From Planctomycetota bacterium (GTDB taxonomy: Bacteria; Planctomycetota; Phycisphaerae; Phycisphaerales; UBA1924), in assembly GCA_963204725.1 (NCBI GenBank), contig CAUJHH010000040.1:1-64000 (forward strand): a DNA stretch of 64,000 bases, written 5' to 3'. A model generated the notes under the pieces. The model saw nothing but the letters and a program-made list of their open reading frames with translations. It searched no databases and had not been told where the DNA came from. Of this stretch, positions 17,064 through 25,764 are shown piece by piece (position 1 is the first letter of the stretch; every line of letters begins with the position of its first letter). A program made the position numbers and the translations under genes.

Positions 17064-17071
17064 TCCCGCTC

Positions 17072-18811
17072 ATGGCACAGCGCACCGTCTATCTTGAGAC
17101 CTTTGGCTGCCAGATGAACGAGCTCGATTCGGAGCTTGTCGCCGGGCAGCTCCGTGCCCTGGGGTACTCATTCACGACTGATCCGGAGCGGGCCGACGTG
17201 GTCCTCTACAACACCTGCTCGGTTCGCGAGCGTGCGGAGCAGAAGGTCTGGAGCCGTCTGGGCGAGTTGCGGGTTCGGAAGGCGGAGCAGCCGGGGCTGG
17301 TCGTGGGCGTCCTGGGATGCCTGGCTGAACGGGACGGCGTCGACCTCATCAAGCGGATGCCCGTTGTCGACATCATGTGCGGTCCGGGCGAACTCGACAA
17401 ACTTCCTTCGCTCCTCGACAACGCGGTGCGCACACGCGAGTCGTTTGTCGCCGATTCGCCGGCCGATCCGGACCCGGATGTCGGCGACCGCGTGCGGCTT
17501 CGTTCCGCCTCGCAGGTTGCTCTGCAGGGGAATACAAGCCGGAGATCGGCCACGCTGGCTGCGGCGGAGGACTCGCTCGAGTTGCTCGATCTCTCACGCT
17601 CGATCTCGCCCACGGACCACGGGGGCACGGCGTACGTGCGGATCACGCGCGGGTGCAACAAATTCTGCACGTACTGCGTGGTTCCGTTCACGCGCGGTGC
17701 GGAGATCCATAGGCCGCCGGAGCACATCATCGACGAGTGCAAGCGTCTGGCCGATGCGGGCGTGATCGAGATCACGCTGCTCGGACAGACGGTGAACCAT
17801 TACCGCTTCGAGCAGGATGCAGCGGTGATCGTCAACGGCTTGACGCAGCCACAGAAGGGGCGTGCGTACTCGCCGTCTTCTGGCGCGGGGCACCGGGCGG
17901 ATCCATTCCGGGGCGCGGGTGTGACCACCTTCGCGGATCTCTTGGCGCGGATCCACGACGAGGTGCCGGCGATCGAGCGTCTGCGCTTTGTAACGAGCTA
18001 TCCGCGTGACTTCGGCGACGATGTCTTGCAGGTGATCCGCGATCATCCGCGGATCTGCCGGTATCTGCACGTCCCGGCCCAGACGGGGTCGGACCGGATG
18101 CTGAAGATGATGAATCGCGGGTACTCGGTATCGGAGTATCTGGAGTTTCTGGATCGGGCGCGGGCGTTCCTTGATCAGCCGGAGATCGGGCGGCCGCTCA
18201 TGGTCTCCGGAGACTTCATCGTCGGCTTCCCGACCGAGACCGACGAGGACTTTGAGGCCAGCGTTGCGCTGGTGCGCCGGGCCCGCTACAAGAATTCGTT
18301 CATCTTCAAGTATTCGCCCCGCCCGGGGACGGTCGCGTTCGACAAGATCCCCGACGATGTTCCCGAGGAGGTCAAGCGTCGACGCAACAACACCCTGCTC
18401 GCTGCGCAGTCGGCGATCAGCGACGAAATTGCTCGCGAGCAGGTCGGGCGGACGTTCAATGTGATGATCGAGGGCGTCAGCAAGCAACAGCTCAAGCGCC
18501 ACGGCGTGTCCCAGGGCGAGATCCGCAGGCAGAACGCGATCACGCTTACCGTGGGCGGCAAGGGCATCGGCGCGGACGTCGGCGACTGCGGGAGCGGATG
18601 CAGCCCCGTCCACGGCGGTGAGGCCCCCACCGCCGGGCAGGCAACCGAGCCCTCGGAGACTGTCCAGCTCTCGGGGCGTACCGATGGCGATCTGATCGTC
18701 TTTGTCGACGCCCCCGGCGCGACGGCCACTTCGATGATCGGACGCATCCTCCCGGTGTGCGTTACGAGTGCGGACAAGCTCGTGATGCGGGGATCGCTCG
18801 CGGGCGTCTGA
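17072..18811 (+). CDS. miaB: tRNA-2-methylthio-N6-dimethylallyladenosine synthase MiaB
   Basis: 579 residues, longer than the usual 440-480. Radical-SAM methylthiotransferase acting on i6A37 of tRNA. N-terminal UPF0004 domain: ETFGCQMNELDS with Cys 13, NTCSVRE with Cys 49, LGCLAERDG with Cys 83. Radical SAM cluster RGCNKFCTYCVVPFTRG with Cys 195, 199 and 202. C-terminal TRAM domain includes the LSGRTDGDLIVFV segment. Extra length comes from three inserts: about residues 125-180, about 250-285 (Gly/Ser/Pro-rich) and a Gly/Ala/Pro-rich loop inside the TRAM region. ATG at 17072 is chosen because the family starts at RTVYLETFGCQMN. Confidence 0.95.
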   Translation: MAQRTVYLETFGCQMNELDSELVAGQLRALGYSFTTDPERADVVLYNTCSVRERAEQKVWSRLGELRVRKAEQPGLVVGVLGCLAERDGVDLIKRMPVVDIMCGPGELDKLPSLLDNAVRTRESFVADSPADPDPDVGDRVRLRSASQVALQGNTSRRSATLAAAEDSLELLDLSRSISPTDHGGTAYVRITRGCNKFCTYCVVPFTRGAEIHRPPEHIIDECKRLADAGVIEITLLGQTVNHYRFEQDAAVIVNGLTQPQKGRAYSPSSGAGHRADPFRGAGVTTFADLLARIHDEVPAIERLRFVTSYPRDFGDDVLQVIRDHPRICRYLHVPAQTGSDRMLKMMNRGYSVSEYLEFLDRARAFLDQPEIGRPLMVSGDFIVGFPTETDEDFEASVALVRRARYKNSFIFKYSPRPGTVAFDKIPDDVPEEVKRRRNNTLLAAQSAISDEIAREQVGRTFNVMIEGVSKQQLKRHGVSQGEIRRQNAITLTVGGKGIGADVGDCGSGCSPVHGGEAPTAGQATEPSETVQLSGRTDGDLIVFVDAPGATATSMIGRILPVCVTSADKLVMRGSLAGV

Positions 18812-19095
18812 TCGATCGAGAACTTCTGACGAACGCCGCTCCAGGTCGCGAGTATCGGGCGCGAGGCCCAATAACGCCTCGAATCTGACCGCACCGGCTT
18901 TCCCACCTTTCCCATCCCGCACGCACTGCTCGCCACGACAGGGGCCTTGCCTCGGTCGCTGGTCTCCCGCGTGATCGGTGGCATGCTGTCATTGTCGGGC
19001 AACCGCCCGCCGCTCCGGTAGGAGCCAACGTGACAGGGGCCCCGGCGATTGGCGCCGCGATGGAGCTGGCCCAAGAACAACACAAGAGGTGACGT
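18812..19095 (+). other. Intergenic region before PEP-CTERM gene
   Basis: 284 bases without a convincing frame. GAGGTGA about 5 bases before the ATG at 19096 is the ribosome site. I see no terminator for miaB. Confidence 0.5.
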
Positions 19096-19812
19096 ATGTC
19101 CGGTGGACTTCGTATCTGGGCTTCCGCGATCGCTGCGCCCCTGCTTCTCGCTTCGGCCGCTCACGCGGACCTCCTCTACTCGAACAACTTCGAGAGCGGC
19201 ACGCTCGGCACCGAGTGGTCCGCGAGCGCGAAGATCGACGCGAGCAACACAACGTTCACCAAGTTCATGGGTCGCAAGACCAATGAGCCCGTTCGACTCG
19301 CCCTTCGGATCCCGCCGGAGTTCCGCAGCACATCCGGCTCCAGCAGCGACGACAATGGCGGCTCTGGTGGCGGTTCCGGTGGGGGCGGCGCACAGCACCG
19401 CGTCTACAACGTCACGTTCGACCTCTACACGATCGACTCATGGGATGGAAACGGCCCTCAGGGACCCGACTCGTTCCGTGTGTACGTCAACGACACGATC
19501 AAGCTCAATGAGACCTTTGCCACAGGCGCTGGGCTCACCCAGTCCTTCCGCGCTCCGGACATCGGCCCGGTTCACATCGGCTTCGCACCTGGTTGGAAGG
19601 ACGCGATCTATCGCGACATCTCCATCGACTTCACGCTCCCCGAGGGAACTCGTTGGATGTGGTTCGACTTCGTGGGTGTCAACCTCCAGTCCATGAGCGA
19701 TGAGTCGTGGGGTATCGACAACATCCGAATCTCGACCACGCTCGTCCCCGCTCCCGGTTCGCTTGCTCTTCTTCTTGGCGGTGCGGGCATGCTCGGACGC
19801 CGCCGCCGCTGA
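19096..19812 (+). CDS. PEP-CTERM sorting-domain protein
   Basis: 238 residues. Signal peptide at 1-24 (ending SAAHA-D), a beta-sandwich-like body (LYSNNFESGTLGTEWSAS start is typical of secreted planctomycete adhesin-like proteins), an internal Ser/Gly-rich linker (residues about 75-97), and a C-terminal sorting signal: VPAPGS, a Leu/Gly/Ala membrane segment, then GRRRR. The family is cut and anchored by an exosortase; no exosortase gene is in this window. Stands alone on the plus strand. Confidence 0.88.
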   Translation: MSGGLRIWASAIAAPLLLASAAHADLLYSNNFESGTLGTEWSASAKIDASNTTFTKFMGRKTNEPVRLALRIPPEFRSTSGSSSDDNGGSGGGSGGGGAQHRVYNVTFDLYTIDSWDGNGPQGPDSFRVYVNDTIKLNETFATGAGLTQSFRAPDIGPVHIGFAPGWKDAIYRDISIDFTLPEGTRWMWFDFVGVNLQSMSDESWGIDNIRISTTLVPAPGSLALLLGGAGMLGRRRR

Positions 19813-19845
19813 ACGAACCTGTTCTCAAACCCCTTGTCCCCGCGA

Positions 19846-19873
19846 CGGGAGCCTCGCACTTCGGGGGCTCCCG
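19846..19873 (+). terminator. Hairpin after PEP-CTERM gene
   Basis: CGGGAGCC (19846-19853) pairs with GGCTCCCG (19866-19873) across a 12-base loop, 33 bases after the stop. The following T content is poor, so termination efficiency is uncertain. Confidence 0.5.
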
Positions 19874-19986
19874 CGCGATTTGCGCGTTGCAGACTGCACA
19901 GTTGGCACACCCCGACCGCATTGATCCGCTGTTTGTGCCGAGTGCTGGTGAATCTGTCGGGGAATCGCATACTTGTGGTGCATCGC

Positions 19987-21555
19987 TCAGGGACTCGTGT
20001 CCTGATCGATAGCCCCGAGCGTCCTGAATGTGCTCTGCAATCCCGCGTGCAGCCCGGCGAACGCCTCCCGCGCCGGGCTGTAACTTTGCGCTCGCTTCGA
20101 GTCGGGCTCGATCCGATCGACCTCGCGGACACACGCTCGAGCCGCCTCGTCAACACTCTTCCACACGCCGACACCGACACCGGCGAGCAGCGCCGCACCG
20201 TAGGCAGGTCCCTGCTCGGTATTGGTCGTCGACACCGGCACACCGTAGAGATCCGCCTGCAGCTGCCTCCAGAATGCGGATCTGGCGCCGCCGCCTCCGA
20301 GGCGCACGGTTCGGACCTCAACGCCTGCGCATCGGACAAGATCCAGGATCTGCGCCATCGTGAACGTCACGCCCTCGATCACGGCTCGGAACAGGTGCGC
20401 CCTCGTGTGGCGTGCCGTGAGCCCGATCCACGCGCCGCGCGCGTCAGGGTCTGAATAGGGACACCTCTCGCCGGTGAGATGGGGCATGAACAGCAGCCCA
20501 CGCGAACCTGGCTCCGCGCTTGCCGCTTCCTCGATCAACGTCTCGAAGGAGAGATCTGGAGCGATCGTCTCGCGCGCCCACTGGAGCGAGCCCGCCGCGG
20601 AGAGCATGCACCCCGTCAGTGACCAGTGCCCGATCCGGTCCTTTGCCCCATCCGCGGCGCACATCGTGTGTAGTCTTCCGGAGGTCGCCGGTTCCTGCCC
20701 GACATCGCGCCTCGGCCGATCCGCGTGCGCATAGATCACGCCGCTCGTTCCGAGCGTCGCCAGCACCTGGCCGGGACCGACGATCCCCGCGCCGATCGCG
20801 CCGGCCTGGTTGTCCCCAGAGCCCGCGACGACGGGAGTACCTGCGGGCAGTCCACTGGCCTCCGACGCCCAATCACTGATGATGCCGATGACCTGTCCCG
20901 ATTCATGCAGCGTCGGCAGGATCGCGGCGTCGATGCCGAAGAGCTCCAGGGCCTTTGCGCTCCACGCTCGCGTCTCGGGGTCGAGCAGCAGCGTGCCAGA
21001 GGCGTCGCCGACATCCGTCGCGCACACGCCGGTCAGCCGAAAGCCGATGTAGTCCTTGGGAAGCATGAATGAAGCAATCGCTGCGGCGTGCTTCGGCTCG
21101 TGCCGCTGGACCCACATGATCTTCGGGAGGGAGAACCCGGTGAGCGCGGCGTTCCCCACAAGCTCCACCAGCGCCCTTCTCCCCCCGGCGATCGTCTCGA
21201 TTCGCGCGCACTCGGCCGCCGTTCGCTGGTCGTTCCAGAGCAGCGCGGGCCGGATTGCGCCGCCGGCACGCCCTCCGGACGAGACGATCGAACGGTCGAG
21301 GAACACCGAGCCGTGCATCTGGCCGCTCAACCCGATCGCTCGGATGTCGGCACTCCGAACGCTTCCTTCGGTGAGCGCGCGGGCGATCGCTTCGCACGCC
21401 GCACGCCACCAGAGTTCCGGATCCTGCTCCGACCAGCCGGGTCGCGGGCGCGAGACGGGGTACTCCGATGTCGCCACAGCGACGATCTCGCCACGCTCCG
21501 AGGCGATGACGACCTTGAGTGAGGAGGTACCGACGTCGATGCCGATGAGCGCCAT
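19987..21555 (-). CDS. xylB: Xylulokinase (FGGY family)
   Basis: 522 residues. Phosphorylates D-xylulose at O5 with ATP. N-terminal FGGY domain: GIDVGTSSLKVVI, GLSGQMHGSVFLD, LWNDQRT; C-terminal domain: GSGDNQAGAIGAGI with the catalytic Asp and GGGARSAFWRQLQADLYGVPV. The GLSGQMHG motif favours xylulokinase over glycerol kinase. ATG overlaps the TGA of the preceding gene by one base (TGATG), so it is the last gene of a sigma / anti-sigma / exported-protein / kinase operon. No xylose isomerase or sugar transporter is nearby. Confidence 0.92.
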   Translation of the reverse strand: MALIGIDVGTSSLKVVIASERGEIVAVATSEYPVSRPRPGWSEQDPELWWRAACEAIARALTEGSVRSADIRAIGLSGQMHGSVFLDRSIVSSGGRAGGAIRPALLWNDQRTAAECARIETIAGGRRALVELVGNAALTGFSLPKIMWVQRHEPKHAAAIASFMLPKDYIGFRLTGVCATDVGDASGTLLLDPETRAWSAKALELFGIDAAILPTLHESGQVIGIISDWASEASGLPAGTPVVAGSGDNQAGAIGAGIVGPGQVLATLGTSGVIYAHADRPRRDVGQEPATSGRLHTMCAADGAKDRIGHWSLTGCMLSAAGSLQWARETIAPDLSFETLIEEAASAEPGSRGLLFMPHLTGERCPYSDPDARGAWIGLTARHTRAHLFRAVIEGVTFTMAQILDLVRCAGVEVRTVRLGGGGARSAFWRQLQADLYGVPVSTTNTEQGPAYGAALLAGVGVGVWKSVDEAARACVREVDRIEPDSKRAQSYSPAREAFAGLHAGLQSTFRTLGAIDQDTSP

Positions 21556-23186
21556 CAGCGCGAGTTTACGCTCGGCAGCGTCGCGGCGTCGCCGACCGCC
21601 TCGGGCCGGAATTGCAGCGAGGCGTGCCCACGCACGAGCCCGTCGGCGTGGGCGGCTGCCTCCCACTCGATCCGGCTCACCCAGCGGAATGGGGCGAGCG
21701 CAGGAGTCAGCGACCTGAGCATCGGAGGGAGCACCCGATAGAGCGCGTCCGGACGAACGATTCCGATCGTCGCGAGCCTCTTCGCCACGGGGGCGTCGGG
21801 ATCTGGGGTGAGCGCTGACGCCACCGCCCGCAGCGCGGATCCATCGGAGCCGGTCGAGGTCGACGCGATCTGCGCGATCCACCAGGCCGGCAGCCCCGCA
21901 TCGCAAGAGCCGGCAAAGCACCAGCGCGCGACCGGGGCGGGACCGATCAATGGCGCCGCCAGCGACAGGGCACGTGTGGAGAGATCCGCCTCTCGGACGG
22001 CGGCCGGGAATCGCCCCTCAAAGTCGTGGGCGTCGGTCAAGCCGGATTCGTCGCGCGCGATCCGATTCAGGAGCGTTGCCATTCCCGAATCGAACTTGGA
22101 TGCGATACCGGCATCGCGAGCGAGCGCGGTTCCGACGATGATCTCGAGGCCCGCATTGTCCACGTCGGTCGCGCGTTCTCGGAGCGAGACCAGCCCCGCG
22201 CCATCGAAGAGCGGCCCGAGATCCGACATGAATCGGAAGAGGATTCGCGAGAATCCCGAGCCCCCATCACGGCGCGACGAGACGGGCGCTGCGAACGCGA
22301 CGATCGCTCGCTCCGCCGCCGCCCTGAAGAACGGCTCCGAGATCCCGCTCGCGACGACCCGGTCGACCTCGCCGAGCGCGTTCGGTGAGCATGCGATGCG
22401 AGCATTCCATTGATCGTTTGAGTCCGGCGAGCGGGCACCGGCGATCGTCAGGAGCGTGCGCGGCGCATCCGGTTCGTCGCTCGTCCGAGGCCTGTACATG
22501 ATGAACAGATCCGGCGCGCGCTCACCGGGCAACTCCGCGCACGCGCGAGATGCCATCGGATCGGTGTCGATCGGGGCGTGCACCCGCTTTCCTGCGAGGA
22601 GAGGAAGGCAGGCGTCGAACAGGGCCGACGCATCGGCAGGGGCCACCAGCAGCGCCGCGTTCGCGCGGGCCTCTTTGCCTTCTTTGGTGGAGCGGGTCGC
22701 CATCAGGAACCGGCCGTTCTCGAGCATCAGCACCGGCTGCCCGTCAACGATGCGCTTCGGCACGGGCTTCAATCGCTCGCGCACGAGCCGCTCGGTTCGC
22801 GGCTCGACGAATGAGATCAGGGCCCATTGGCTCGGCCGCTCGACGGACTCGGAACGGATCACGAGCATCGTCCGCTCGCCCGCCACCGCCCGGACCGCAT
22901 CGGCCGGCGTGAGACCCATCGACGATGCGAGCTCGTTCCATGCGATGGCCGTGCCCGCGAAGAGCCCGAACTCCTGGAGCACCCTGATGGTCGCGCGCCC
23001 CTGGGTCGAAGCAGCGACATCGGCCGCGTGGTCGATCACAATCACGAGGTCGGCGATGTCCGGCGCAAGCGATGCGGCACGCGACGGCGAGTCCGGCTCA
23101 CATCCCTCGGCAAATGCGCGAGGGGCGCACGAGACCACTGCCAGCAACGCCAGAACAAACCGAAAGATACGACGCAGAGGTTTCAC
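21555..23186 (-). CDS. Exported protein of unknown function in ECF operon
   Basis: 543 residues with a signal peptide (residues 1-26, cut near AFA-E). Body is mixed alpha/beta, Ala/Arg/Asp-rich, without membrane segments. It contains two similar-looking halves in which phrases such as VGTALARDAG and LVAPADASALFDACLPLL resemble DUF3352-like secreted proteins; this is only a resemblance. Coupled at both ends: its ATG overlaps the anti-sigma stop (ATGA) and its stop overlaps xylB. Such tight linkage to a sigma/anti-sigma pair suggests it acts in, or is controlled by, the same envelope response. Confidence 0.85.
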   Translation of the reverse strand: MKPLRRIFRFVLALLAVVSCAPRAFAEGCEPDSPSRAASLAPDIADLVIVIDHAADVAASTQGRATIRVLQEFGLFAGTAIAWNELASSMGLTPADAVRAVAGERTMLVIRSESVERPSQWALISFVEPRTERLVRERLKPVPKRIVDGQPVLMLENGRFLMATRSTKEGKEARANAALLVAPADASALFDACLPLLAGKRVHAPIDTDPMASRACAELPGERAPDLFIMYRPRTSDEPDAPRTLLTIAGARSPDSNDQWNARIACSPNALGEVDRVVASGISEPFFRAAAERAIVAFAAPVSSRRDGGSGFSRILFRFMSDLGPLFDGAGLVSLRERATDVDNAGLEIIVGTALARDAGIASKFDSGMATLLNRIARDESGLTDAHDFEGRFPAAVREADLSTRALSLAAPLIGPAPVARWCFAGSCDAGLPAWWIAQIASTSTGSDGSALRAVASALTPDPDAPVAKRLATIGIVRPDALYRVLPPMLRSLTPALAPFRWVSRIEWEAAAHADGLVRGHASLQFRPEAVGDAATLPSVNSR

Positions 23187-23953
23187 GGCAATTCGCGGAG
23201 TCCGCCGGAGCGCACGCTCGGCAGGGAGACCCGCGCCCGGAACGTCACCGGCGCCAGCGAAGCCTGCTGCGGACGCAGGTCGTCGGTATTCCCGATCAAC
23301 ACGACGCGCCCGCCGACCAGCACCAGAGCGTGGTCAACACCCGTGGCCTCGCGGTCCAGCGCGCAAGCTGCGGCCGGTGACCAAGACCAAGAGACCACCG
23401 ATTGGGACTCCGCGTCCAGGTGGCGTGGCCCCCACATGGAGCGCTCGGAATCGAGCGAGGTGTTTGCTTCGTGCCTGACCAGACGCGTTGGCAACGCGAA
23501 GCGAACGAGTCCATCGGCCTCGTCTGCCGCGGCCCGGGCCACGTCGCGCACGGGTGTCGGCATCCCTGCGAGTTCCATCACTTCCGGCGCACGCCGCTGG
23601 ACGATGACTGCGCCGGCGATCACGCCGAAGAGCATCGCCGCGACGGCCAGGCGGCCGAATCGAACGAGTTTCCTCTGCGAGGGCGGGACGAAACCGCGTA
23701 CCCGATCGACGCGATCAAGGATGGAATCGGAGAGATCGGGCGCACCGACGCCACGACGCAGCATCGTGAGGATGCGATTGGTCTTCGCCACCCTCTCGCA
23801 CGCCCGCGTATCGTCGTCGAGCCGGCGCATGAAGCCGGCGCGAGCCGAGTCGTCGAGCTCGCGATCGAAAAAGCGATCGACGAGTTCGTCGGGGATCGGG
23901 CCGTCGGCACGATCCTCCGGCAAGAACGGATTGTTCGTATCCGCGTCGCTCAC
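23183..23953 (-). CDS. Putative anti-sigma factor, single membrane helix
   Basis: 256 residues. The N-terminal cytoplasmic part (about 20-65: IPDELVDRFFDRELDDSARAG...) has the helical layout of an anti-sigma domain but no zinc-binding His/Cys set. A membrane helix follows at about 103-120, and the rest would be periplasmic. It sits directly after the ECF sigma gene (ATGA overlap), the standard arrangement. Its partner is therefore inferred from position. Binding of zinc is not expected. Confidence 0.8.
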   Translation of the reverse strand: MSDADTNNPFLPEDRADGPIPDELVDRFFDRELDDSARAGFMRRLDDDTRACERVAKTNRILTMLRRGVGAPDLSDSILDRVDRVRGFVPPSQRKLVRFGRLAVAAMLFGVIAGAVIVQRRAPEVMELAGMPTPVRDVARAAADEADGLVRFALPTRLVRHEANTSLDSERSMWGPRHLDAESQSVVSWSWSPAAACALDREATGVDHALVLVGGRVVLIGNTDDLRPQQASLAPVTFRARVSLPSVRSGGLRELP

Positions 23954-24537
23954 GAGATCCAGACCTCCGAGACCGTCTGACGACCCTGCTCGGTGCGTTC
24001 CAGCAACTCACGCATGCGCCGTCGCCCGCGATGCAGGTGGCTCTTCACGGTGCCCTCGGGCATCTTGAGATGCTGCGCGATGATCGAAATCGGCCAGTCA
24101 AGCTGATGGAAGAGCACGAGCACCTCGCGCTGCTCCGGTGAGAGCTGGAGGAGGGCGGCCTGCAACGCGTCCTTCGCGTTCTCTTGGACCTCGCCCCCGA
24201 TCACGCTGTACTCGGGCAACTCCCGATCTGTGTGGAGAGCACCCACGATGTCGGTGTCGTATGTTGGCTTGTGCTTCATGCACGCGTTCAGATAGAGCCG
24301 ACGCGCGATGGTGAAGAGCCAGGTTGAGAAGCGGAAGCGGCTGTCGAACCGGTCGAGGTTCGAGAGCACGCGTACGAACGCCTCCTGCACGATGTCCTCG
24401 GCGACGTCCGGACGTCCCGACATGCGCAGCAGATAGGCGAAAAGCGCGGGCTGGTGGGCCTTGATGAACACACCCGCCGCGTCGCGATCGCCAGCCGCGG
24501 CCAGCCGGATCAGTCGCACTTCTTCTTGTCGTGTCAT
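23950..24537 (-). CDS. ECF-type RNA polymerase sigma factor
   Basis: 195 residues. Region 2: AAGDRDAAGVFIKAHQPALFAYLLRM then DIVQEAFVRVLSNLDRFD and FSTWLFTIARRLYLN; region 4: LSPEQREVLVLFHQLDWPISIIAQHLKMPEGTVKSHLHRGRRRM. There is no region 1 or 3, as expected for group 4 sigma factors. First gene of a four-gene overlapping operon. TAGACT (24559-24564, minus strand) 21 bases before the ATG may be its promoter; GGAAGGA lies closer to the start. Confidence 0.94.
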   Translation of the reverse strand: MTRQEEVRLIRLAAAGDRDAAGVFIKAHQPALFAYLLRMSGRPDVAEDIVQEAFVRVLSNLDRFDSRFRFSTWLFTIARRLYLNACMKHKPTYDTDIVGALHTDRELPEYSVIGGEVQENAKDALQAALLQLSPEQREVLVLFHQLDWPISIIAQHLKMPEGTVKSHLHRGRRRMRELLERTEQGRQTVSEVWIS

Positions 24538-24670
24538 GCGTGGGTCCTTCCGCTGAAGAGTCTACCTCCTCATTCGGAAAGTCGTTGCTCGCGGGTTCAT
24601 GTTGTGACAACCCAATGACATACCACCCATACACCGAACACGAGCCGCCACACCCACCTTGCGCGAGCAT

Positions 24671-24713
24671 GAATGATAAAGGCCGATGGCGCATGTACTT
24701 GCGCCATCGGCCT
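24671..24713 (-). terminator. Intrinsic terminator of the B12-domain-like gene
   Basis: Perfect 14-bp inverted repeat AGGCCGATGGCGCA (24680-24693) / TGCGCCATCGGCCT (24700-24713) with a 6-base loop, 28 bases beyond the stop at 24741. Read on the minus strand the hairpin is followed by TTTATCATT. Confidence 0.8.
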
Positions 24714-24740
24714 GGAGTGAGATCCGTTTCGCTCGATCGA

Positions 24741-25451
24741 TCAGGCTGCTTCGCGGAGTTTCTTCTTCTGGCCCACCGTCCGCTGCTCGGGGATGGCGCG
24801 CCGATCTGCATCGTGGATCAGCGAATCAACCAGATCGAGCGGGTTCGAGGCCCAGAGGTCGGCACCAATCTCCTCGGCCAGACCGTCGGCCCGATTGAAG
24901 ACACCGCCTCCGACGACGATCTGCGTCTTGCGGGCCGCACCAATCTCTTCGAGGGCATCGATGATGGCGCGGATCTCCGGCAGGTCGTTGGGCGCGCTGG
25001 CGAACATCAGGAGCACGTCGGGCTGGTTGTTGTTGACGAAAGACATGACCTCATCAGTCGGCACGCCGCCGCCTGCGAAATTGACCCGAAAGCCGGATGC
25101 CTCAAGGAGATCGATCGCCATCTGGGCGCCGAGATCGTCCGAATCAGAGGGCCCGCTCAGGGCGAGCACGGTGCGCCCTGTGGTGGTGCCAGCCAGACGG
25201 AGCCGCATCGCGGTCTGATCCGTGAGGACGCGCAGCAGACGCGTTGCAAAGTGGTACGAGAGCTTCGTGAGCTGGTCGCTGCGGTGCAGGCGCTCCACCA
25301 TCTCGTACGTCGGCCAGAAGAGGTCGGTGATCAGCGTCTGGGGCGCGACGCTCCCATTGCTCGCCTCGGTGACGATCGCCCGTGCGCCGGGTCGGTCTCC
25401 ATTGATGAGGCATTCGAAGAACCGTTCGATCAGAATGTCCTGGTTGTTCAT
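24741..25451 (-). CDS. Cobalamin-binding-domain-like regulator lacking the axial His
   Basis: 236 residues: an N-terminal four-helix part (about 1-85, B12-binding-2 style, with FWPTYEMVERLHRSDQ) and a Rossmann-like domain (90-215) with the IVVGGGVFNRADGLAEEIGADLW ending typical of B12-binding domains. In the canonical DxHxxG motif the His is Asp: residues 103-108 read DSDDLG. Without the lower axial ligand, His-on cobalamin binding is unlikely, though another mode or ligand is possible. There is no DNA-binding domain, so it resembles the sensory half of a CarH/MerR-type or corrinoid regulator. ATG at 25451 has GGAG eight bases upstream. Confidence 0.82.
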   Translation of the reverse strand: MNNQDILIERFFECLINGDRPGARAIVTEASNGSVAPQTLITDLFWPTYEMVERLHRSDQLTKLSYHFATRLLRVLTDQTAMRLRLAGTTTGRTVLALSGPSDSDDLGAQMAIDLLEASGFRVNFAGGGVPTDEVMSFVNNNQPDVLLMFASAPNDLPEIRAIIDALEEIGAARKTQIVVGGGVFNRADGLAEEIGADLWASNPLDLVDSLIHDADRRAIPEQRTVGQKKKLREAA

Positions 25452-25764
25452 GGATCGTCTACTCCGGCAGGTGGTGCACGCTCGGGACTCCGGCCCGGGC
25501 ACGTCCGTTCTTACATGGAGAGGTCGGTCCCGGTCCCCGGACACCGGCGTGGCACGCAGCACGCGGGATTCCTATCGAGATCACGCGTCGATGAAGCACA
25601 CCCGAATATCAATTCATTCGCATCCGTGACGAACCTTGCGCTATGCCGGAACTTGACACTTTGTGACACGGTTTCGCCGTGTTCTCGGTCCATCGCGTTG
25701 GGGGATCCACGTCCATCGCCCAAGCGAACTCGCAGGTCCTGCGCATCCGACACACAAACGGGGT
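25452..25764 (-). other. Intergenic region between ubiE/menG and B12-domain-like gene
   Basis: 313 bases, lower GC than its surroundings, without a convincing frame. It holds a small hairpin, ACACGG (25666-25671) / CCGTGT (25677-25682), and a TTGACA hexamer on the plus strand (25653-25658) that faces no plus-strand gene for about 1 kb. Confidence 0.4.

Noticed and set aside
17594-18922. Minus-strand frame of 442 residues opposite miaB
   Set aside because: MiaB has all Cys motifs and a full-length frame; the antisense product shows no domain.
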